Part shown: piece by piece, positions 56,576 to 64,000 of the stretch
Layout of the letters: every line of letters begins with the position of its first letter
How positions within the stretch are numbered: position 1 is the stretch's first letter
Assembly (NCBI GenBank): GCA_000708835.1
Contig: DF237313.1
Coordinates: forward strand, 1-64,000
DNA length: 64,000 nt
Origin: Klebsormidium nitens
Lineage: Eukaryota; Streptophyta; Klebsormidiophyceae; Klebsormidiales; Klebsormidiaceae
Reading direction: 5' to 3'
Translations under genes and position numbers: made by a program
The notes under the pieces: model-generated
Told to the model about the DNA's origin: nothing
The model's input: the letters and a program-made list of their open reading frames with translations, nothing else
Database searches by the model: none

Positions 56576-57871
56576 AGCGCATCAGTGACGAAGCAAATCG
56601 TACAATCCAACAAGACAAGAGAAGATAAAGTTGCTACCCGCCCAACTCGAAGTGTTACATGGCACTGCTAAAGCTTCACAATCCCTTGATACGAATGCAT
56701 GATGTGTGAGTCTGAGCCGGACCAAAGCGGGTCCTGCTCGGAAGATGCCCACCCTCTGCCTCTCGGTCCTCCGGTCTCACTTCAAGGATGCAAGTTCAAT
56801 GAATGACTTTCGATCTCCTGTAAGATGAAAAGTATGAAGCAGACAGGGTTGGTGGAACTTGTACTATCTGCTGCGCATCCGAAGTGCAGTCTGATTACGT
56901 TGACAAGAATGACTTTGGCTGCGGATGAAAGCTGCAGAGAATCTTCGGATGCGCGTTTCAATGCTGCATGGAAGTAAATGAAGTACGACACGAGTCAAAG
57001 TCGTCTCTTTGGAATTACATCCAAGGTGCATTAAATTTGAACAGGCAACTTGGCGCCTTCTCTCGAGACGGGCTCGCCTGAGTGGCCAGTTCCCCGTCGT
57101 ACTCAAAGACGCATTGTCCTCCCACCAAGCGGGCACAGTTCGCTTGCTCTCATTCAGGACGACGTGCACGTACGGGATAGGGCTGCATACGGACTCAAGT
57201 CCTGAGAATTTTGACCAAAATCGACAGTGACGGGCAGCTTCTGCATGCGCATTCACGACGATTGGCATACCATGGCCGGCATTGCCAAATCAAGCATCAC
57301 CGTACTGAGGCCGGCTTTGCATATTGACAGAAGCATAATATCACAGTAGTATCATCACTGCTCCATCACTGCATCTATATACGAGCATGCAGGGTGATTG
57401 TTGAGTGGCCACATCGGCCGGATGCATACGTTACAGCAATTAGCGAGTATGCGCAATTATGTGGCCATCGAGTAATCAGCAGTGCATGCAGTGCACAGCT
57501 ATGTACGTGCTGTGCACAAATTAGTTCTGAACGTCCAAACCAAGCTTCGAAATCGAAAGAGCAGGCCGGTGACCCGCAGATTCCCAGCTTCCGACCGTCA
57601 ATCGGATGCATCTAGCGTTTCGAGCAAAGTTTTCAAAACAGGCCCGCACTCTTGAATATGTACAATTGTTCGCTCCATCTTGCTTCAAAGCCGTCCATCT
57701 CATGCCAAGATACCTTCTCGTCGTTCTGCCCGTCAATAGGCGCCTCACAACTTCGATCACGCCAACTTACTACCCAGCTCTGAACAGTTTTTCGATTAGC
57801 TGCATTTGAGCTTCTGCACAGCCATGTGTCATCGTGACCACAGCTTCGAAGCTTGGCTGCCTGCCTATACA
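56576..57871. other. Convergent intergenic region, right part
   Basis: Probably includes the 3' UTR of the PRT6-like gene. Several gcatgca words at 57380-57500. No exon recognised; ORFs on both strands lack splice-compatible or family signals. Confidence 0.45.
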
Positions 57872-60800
57872 TTACAAAGATTCACTGCCAAGGTGAGACG
57901 AGTGAAGCAGCTGGGAGTTCTGGTCGAGCCCCGCCGTCAGCCACATGCGTTCAATCTGCACAACTTGGATAGCGGCGATTCAGAAGGGTGAAGAAGCGAA
58001 GTCCGACCACTTTCGATTCTTTGAATCAATTCAATCGTTGAAATGGAGACAACAGTCTCTGTGACTATGGGTCCGCATTCCAAGCGTAAGAGGACGCCCT
58101 GGTAAGGCAAAGGTTTTCCTCAATTCTAATCTCTCAATCGCGAATGCTGTAAGGGACCATCCTGCCTGACCTTTCCGAACCCATTGGTTGTAACAATTGT
58201 TTGCAGTTGAGGAGACCGTAGAAGCAGGTCAAGAAAGACGCAATGTGTCCGATTCGAGAATCGGTCTTTTGGAAGAAGCCAGTACTTCTCCAGCAATTCG
58301 AGGGGCCAGCTCTTACCTCGTCGTATCTGAGGCGGCTGAGCCGTAACGGCCTGCCCCGCTTCAAGAAAGCGTCCTCCTGGAAAGACACGCGGTACGACTG
58401 GGTTGATAGAGCAGCATCTAAGTTGTACAACGCAGATCAGCAAGCGAACCAAAACGGTTGTGTATGTAATTCGCAGTTTTTCAAGAGAGTAAAGAAACTT
58501 GCTGTACTGGAAATTAACACTTGCACACACCTTACCGAGAAAGTGACCGGATTCTACAGCAAGAGTGTTTGACACCAATGTTCTGCAGGCTCCATATCGT
58601 TCTGCATCATGTCCTTCAGAGATCCGATCGAAAGAACATGGGCACTTTCAACGCTTTGTAGCATCTTTTCAACTTCAAAAATCATCCTTGACAAGACTCG
58701 CCGCCTCTGACACCAAACTAAATGCTTTCCAACGTTTAGCGCAAAGACACGAAGACACGCGCCGCACCCCCTCACCTCGCCGTGGACGTCTAGATAGATG
58801 GACGGCGCCATGCAGGCGCGGTCGCCCCTCAGGATCAGCATCTGGGTCGACCGGAGCAGCAGAAAGATACCGATGCCCATCCCACCTGCAGAAAACCACC
58901 TCTATTAGCGACTGTGCCAGAGTGATTACAGTGAACACAAGCCAACTTTTGACAGCAATTGGACGGGGCCCGACTCGTCACAGGATTTTAGCAGTAAGAA
59001 GAAGGAACGGTGGTCTGTGAAGGAAGCTGCGAAGACTGATGACGAGCAAGCGCTGCACTTGAACGCGCGAAAGAAGGCAGAGCGTCCGAGGGAAGGGGGT
59101 TCGCTGATCCGAGAGTTACTGCAGAATCAGGCAGACTGTCACTTTCACATCGGAACGGATTGCTGTCAGGATGCGCTTCCAGATCAGTCTGGACATGCGA
59201 GAGGGAGACGAAGGATTGTTCTACACGGAATGGATAACGGAGATCGATTCTCACAGATGCCCGCCCTGAGGAGGTAGAGGTTGAAAGGAGGCACTCACAC
59301 TCAGCCGCGTGTCGGGAGCACTCCCCTCGGCCCTCCACGTGGCAGCACTGGCTCTTGCAGCACACCAGCGTGCCGCACAGCAAACACAGCGCCGGCTCCC
59401 TGCACCAGGAGACGTCAGACCCACACGTCAGTTCTGACGACACCTTTGAGCGGCGCGCTTAAGGAGTCCTTTGACAGCCCCCGTACCTCAAAGAAGCCTC
59501 GTTTACGTCGCGGGAGATTGTATACATGCTTGCGGACAGGAGGGACTGATTCGGCTGTCGTAGGAAAATTTGCAGTGGATCTCACCTTGGCACCGTCCCG
59601 CATCGTCCACATTTGCGGTTCATCTCGGCCAGAAGCAGCTCCTGCCAACAACAAAAGTGAGCATCTCAACCAGAGGACCAGAATGAAGCGGAAGATTGCA
59701 GCCTGTTGTGCAAGCACGCCACATTTCTGGCGTCCAATCATTCCCAAAGCATCGGCCTGACTGATCGGGCTGCCTAAGAATCTCCCAGATCCGAAGCCGC
59801 TAGACTGCGCTGAATGTCAATCCTTCTCCTCACATAAGACGATGACGATGAGTCAACCATTCCCATGACTAAGAGGTCTGGGCTTGACAGTTCAACGCTT
59901 GTCTTCTCCATAGCCCATACGTAGGCCTACTTCGCATGCAAGTGCGTTTGTCTGAAGCGAGTACGCACCTGGAAGACGTCCGGCAAGTCGACGAGCTTGA
60001 GCTGCGCACGGCCTGAGAGGAGGAGGTGACGTGGCACGACCGGCGCTGTTGGCGGCATTACTGCAAACAAGCAGGGCAAGTTTTGAGCAGACTGGACTTG
60101 GAGAAATCGGATTGACTTGCAGACGGTGGAAGATCATGGCTTCCAACGAGCCCCGCTGACGGTCAGAGCGGTTGCCTTCTGCCGCCTCTACAGCACCACA
60201 GCCTAATGTCACCTAGCCCAAACACACTTTGGATCGCGGGGAGAAAGATTGGAAAACAGCGTGCCCAGCACTTGGCGACGAGCAGCGTGTTGTTCTCAAC
60301 CCGTCTTTCAGCAAAGAAACAGATCAGCGGCGTCTGCTTAGCTGCAGAACGATTTTAGAGCAACTCAAAAGCCCGTTGTCTCACCTTGTTTCGAAGGTGG
60401 AGCGATCCCCATGGCTTGAAGGACAGATGGAACGGGAGGCAGGCCCAAGTAGCGCTCCCAGTACTGGTAGCTCATAAGGTCACCTGCAACTCAGAAAGAG
60501 CGGCCTTAGAAGAATGCTTGCAAACATGGAACCAGTTCTTCGGTGGTTGTCAGGCTGTCCGACTGGTTTCATACTTTTAAGTGGGAATGGATGCACTGCC
60601 CTTTGAACCGCGGTTGATACAGAACCATAAGGGAGAATTGCGCACTGTGTGGCTGCCTGCTTCGAAAACCCTTGCATTGTGGATGGTCCAGAATTCCGGT
60701 GCTTGCGCTGCAGCAGATGGCCAGGAAAAGCGAATGGGGTCGCAACGACGTGTTCCACTTTACGACTTCCCATGAGCATTTTTGAGGGTGGCAATGTCTA

Positions 60801-63800
60801 GATTCCGCACGGGTTCTGCCTCACTAGAGTGAAAAAGAGAATCCTTGATTAACGTCACCTCATATAGCACGGCCCGTCATTGCGCTGATGAAAAAAGAGA
60901 GGACCCCTTGAATCACACGGGGTGGCCCCCTTGGAATGTCAGTTTCTGAAAGCAATTCCAAAATGATGCACGCGACTGACCGTCCAAAGCGCCCGGCCCA
61001 GAGACTGGCGGCAGGCGTCCGCTGACGACATGCACCTGCATAACATTCGCAAGGAGCGGTAAAAGACTTGCAAGAGCGGTAAGACAATTCGCAAGAGCAA
61101 TGAGAATGGTTTAAGGACGAGATCAGTGGCGGAACTCAGAAAGAGAAGCGGGACGAGAGGCTTGACCGAAAACCGCAGGATTGCATCTCCTCAGATTGAG
61201 TGATCGTCGACTCAGCTCATTGACAAAGACTTGAATCAGAGAGCAAAATCGAAAGAAAAAGGCGAAGTCGATGATAATATTGGCCCCATCTACAATGTCG
61301 CATGCTAGAGAGCAAGAAAACCAGAGCTTTACGTAGAGAGAAGCACCACGTTGGATCTGCAAATCGTTTAGGCGACGTCTTTCGTACCAGTATTGCCGCT
61401 CTCCTGAGAAAAGGCACCAGCGCGGCTTGCACGACGGCCATCAGAGCTAGGTCCACGGGAGCGGGTTCGTCCGCATCGGACCGCCGAAGCGCGGCGGCTG
61501 CGAGGAATGCTTGCGCTGCGGCCGCGTGATATGCGACGTTGACCATCGCGAGGGCGCCGGTGTGAGAGGGGAAGCCCACGTGGGTCTGCAGACGAAAGGG
61601 CGTAGGTTAAGGTAACCAAAGATGGTTAGACGGGAGGGTGTTAAATTCAATGGGAAGGCACACGTGGGTGTCCAGCTGCTGGGTTGGTCGAAGCCGGATG
61701 GTAATGTTCTGACCAACTTTAGCTCACACAACTTGACGCTCCTTACTTTGCAGAAGTCGGCGAGCAAAACAGGCATGACACACGAGACGCTCGGGTACTT
61801 TGACCCTTAGACAAACTGGAAGCAGCTTTTGAAGCGAATCAGTGAACAGAAATTTGCTAGGGCTCGTAGCATTGCAACCCTACAGTGCTCAGACCCCAGA
61901 AAAGTGTCTCCGACTGTCAATTGCTCCTTGAGAGGCTCCCTCAGTAACGGAGGCTTGATTGCCTGCACGTAAATGTTTGTGAGGAAGCTCTCGCCAAGAA
62001 GCCCAGAGGATTTGGAAGCAAGCTTTTCAGTTGCTGGCACAGCCACTCTGGGCAGAATAAGCGCATCGTCTCTACCTGAAAGAGGAACACCAGGATCCAG
62101 AACGGGTCCTGTTCCAGCGGCGACTCGTCCGACGCATCCTCTTCTTCCGTCCCCTCATCTGGTGCCCCCGAGGTCGCATCCATAGCCGCGGGAGAGGGAT
62201 CCCCCGTTACATCCCTTTCTTCGAGTGGTTGTTTGTCTACTTTTTGGGGGCCGTTTGCTCCAGCACGAACTGCCGCTTCGCCATCCGAAAGCGCAGCATC
62301 TTTGCCTTTCCGATCGAGAGGACCTGACGCTTCCTTCGCGCTAGGTTCACTTCCCAGCCTACCCCTGAACTGGGCACCAAACTCTGGGGCTGCGTTCGCT
62401 GTCGAGCTGACCCCACTTGCCGCCGCGACCCTTTCCCCGAGGCTGTCACTTTGACCGTTATCTGGCACCCCCATCGGACCTGTTGCGTCATCCCCATTCC
62501 GACCCTTCGGATTAAGCCCACCGCCACAGACAGGGCCAGCCCCAAGCGCCGCCTGCCAGTCTAGTATACCCATTTCCCTTTGCATAAGGGGTTCCTCGTC
62601 GAAAGTGGTGGAGAGGACCGCTAGCTTGGCCAGCGCGCGCAGCGCCCGCCAGTGCGCGCTCGCGCCCCCCCACAGCTCCAAGAGCTCGCCTTCTACCTGG
62701 TCTGAGGAGGTGCCACGTGGCGCAGCCCCAGAACTGCCACGTGTCTCGACCTCGCAGTGGACGACGTTGGCGGCCAGAATGGACCACAGCTCCTGCAAGA
62801 AATTGAGAAACCAGGTGTCGTGACTGAGTTCAGCGCTTTTCCGCGAAGCTAAACAAAAGTAGGCACACGACCGTACTTTGCAGACTGCCATGTTTGATAT
62901 CAAAGACACACTTGAACCCGCAGCTCAGCAGACACCGGATACTTGAGCGTGGAGTACGATTCTAGATTTGCTTCGTTCCTTCCTTTCATATTGCCCGCTG
63001 TGGTCACTCTGTTCTGTCTCTCCTACTTGCTCCCTTTTAGTAAAACTCTCGTCTAGTAAACTACACTGGAAGTCATGTGATGGTTGCCTAAGGAAACACG
63101 TGTTATAGGCAGCTTGACTGATGGCAAGACTGTGCAAAAATCTCGCAGCGCTGACTTGCACCTACCCGCCATACGAACGGAGGGCTGGCCAAGTCCGGCG
63201 CAGGGACGTCCGGTTGGCTGTCCATACGCAGGATGCGGCACTGCGAGCACAGTGGACAAGAAGAAGGGTCAGCTATAACCGATCAAACACAAGGAAGATA
63301 ATAACAAGCTAAGATAATAAGAAGGTAACCGCACTGGGACGGGTGGGGTTTAGTTAGGGGGTTATGGTGCGTAGGCGTGCGGAGCAGATTCTTTTTTAGT
63401 TTAGGGTTCTCGTATTAGCCGGAGCTTAGAATTGTCAGATTTTTAATACCTGATCGTTACCTATATCGACTCAATGTCGTTGGTCTCTGTTAGAAGTGCC
63501 AATTGAGGATTATTCGTGGCAAAGCTGTTGCGGACTTTGTCACCCTCTTTCCAGCTCCTGGGATCTGGCGATGAGCAACGTGGTTGTTATACAACAGAAC
63601 CTGCGCTAAAAAAGCTTTTACTGACCAGGACGTTCCAGCCCTCCGACTTTGCTGACACGCGGCTCGCGAATGCTGGATGGCGCTTGATCAAGTACTGACC
63701 GGAAGCGTCGAAGTACTCAGCGTGGCACCCTCGAAAGACAGTTGACCTGAGCATCCTGCTTTGAATAGTACGTTGTCCTGACCCGACTCAGCAAATCGTT

Positions 63801-64000
63801 GACCGCTGCTGTTGAAAGGCCACTTTGAGAGACTGTGAAGCACAAGTCGAAGCGCGTACCTGCCCCACAAACAGTTGACACCAGTTTTCGTACTGCCGGA
63901 ACTTTGCGTTCCAGAACTGGTGCAGGGCAGGGTCTGCACTTTGGGACAGTCCCGCTAGAAGCCCAGGGAAATTGGACGCTGGAAGTTGCTCGGACGGTGC
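57872..64000 (-). CDS. PRT6: PRT6/UBR1-type N-degron E3 ubiquitin ligase, C-terminal part (5' end off window)
   Basis: Twelve exons, minus strand, in reading order: 63860-64000 (partial), 63166-63240, 62076-62792, 61388-61585, 60981-61035, 60385-60483, 59969-60060, 59586-59641, 59299-59399, 58776-58885, 58317-58376, 57872-57955; 596 codons, phases consistent. UBR-family ligases recognise destabilising N-terminal residues; plant PRT6 degrades ERF-VII oxygen sensors. The C-terminal cap is diagnostic: LKLVDLPDVFQELLLAEMNR, KCGRCGTVPREPALCLLCGT, a Cys-rich turn (CCKSQCCHVEG, CSRHAAECG), IGIFLLLRSTQ, SIYLDVHGE, RGRPLRLSRLRYDEIERMWL. The paired CxxC and His/Cys residues fit the zinc-binding UBR autoinhibitory domain. 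Exon 62076-62792 includes a long acidic low-complexity insert. The UBR box and RING lie beyond the window. The 63860-64000 frame is the least certain. Confidence 0.87.
61045..61108. repeat. Short tandem repeat in a PRT6 intron
   Basis: Three units of cgcaag(g)agcggtaa-type sequence, about 21-22 bp each, directly beyond the acceptor side of exon 60981-61035. A local duplication; no function inferred. Confidence 0.75.
63310..63430. repeat. GT-rich dispersed repeat, copy B (PRT6 intron)
   Basis: acgggtggggtttagttagg followed by gggttatggtgcgtaggcgt and gcggagcag matches copy A at 29060-29160 in order and spacing. It is preceded by an aagataataacaagctaaga-type AT-rich tandem. The copies suggest a small interspersed element family tolerated in introns. 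Confidence 0.65.

Noticed and set aside
1-64000. CRISPR arrays, bacterial operons, phage or virus genes
   Set aside because: None seen. All genes are spliced eukaryotic genes and no regularly spaced repeats with unique spacers exist; the tandem repeats are contiguous.

Overview
The window is nuclear DNA from a green-lineage eukaryote. Every gene recognised is built of exons separated by GT-AG introns, most about 100-700 bp, with acceptors usually ending in tgcag. The gene set is plant-like: a KIN-12 (phragmoplast-class) kinesin, a PRT6/UBR-type N-degron E3 ligase, a cornichon cargo receptor, a probable plastid membrane protein, an organellar-type MnmA/MTU1 tRNA thiouridylase and a CAP10/GT90 glycosyltransferase. 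Compact introns, roughly balanced base composition with very GC-rich exons, and a scaffold gap suggest a draft genome of a streptophyte alga (Klebsormidium-like). The taxon is an inference, not something the sequence proves.

Layout, left to right: repeat-rich start (1-650); cornichon (942-2434, +); plastid membrane protein (3435-5339, -); PHAX-like RNA-export adaptor (6378-8528, +); MnmA/MTU1 (9120-12962, -); INO80C/IES6 (14007-15512, +); acidic/basic nuclear protein (16670-19061, -); KIN-12 kinesin with 37 exons (19885-44262, +); GT90 glycosyltransferase (47904-51073, -) with an orphan exon downstream of it (47131-47286, -); 673-base assembly gap (52549-53221); two-module membrane protein (54079-55108, +); C-terminal part of a PRT6-like E3 running off the right edge (57872-64000, -). 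The ten genes alternate strictly in strand, so every neighbouring pair is either convergent or divergent. Most divergent pairs share an upstream region of about 0.8-1.0 kb.

For every multi-exon model the exon lengths sum to a multiple of three and the phases agree across each junction. This is the main support for the coordinates; no transcript data were available. The genes are independent housekeeping functions (ER export, RNA export, tRNA modification, chromatin remodelling, cell division, protein turnover) and not a pathway cluster.

Two non-gene signals stand out. First, a dispersed repeat with copies at 46267-46640 (+), 52395-52548 (-, cut by the gap) and 56213-56575 (+) opens with a chain of five GC-rich hairpins. 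Its internal differences between the two full copies fall in predicted loops, and a second stem shows a compensatory T-A to A-T change, so it looks like a structured-RNA-bearing element. Second, the kinesin gene is full of decayed 'exon echoes': partial tandem copies of exon edges, often with the splice site, lying in the neighbouring introns (exons 11, 13, 14, 25, 27, 33, 36).
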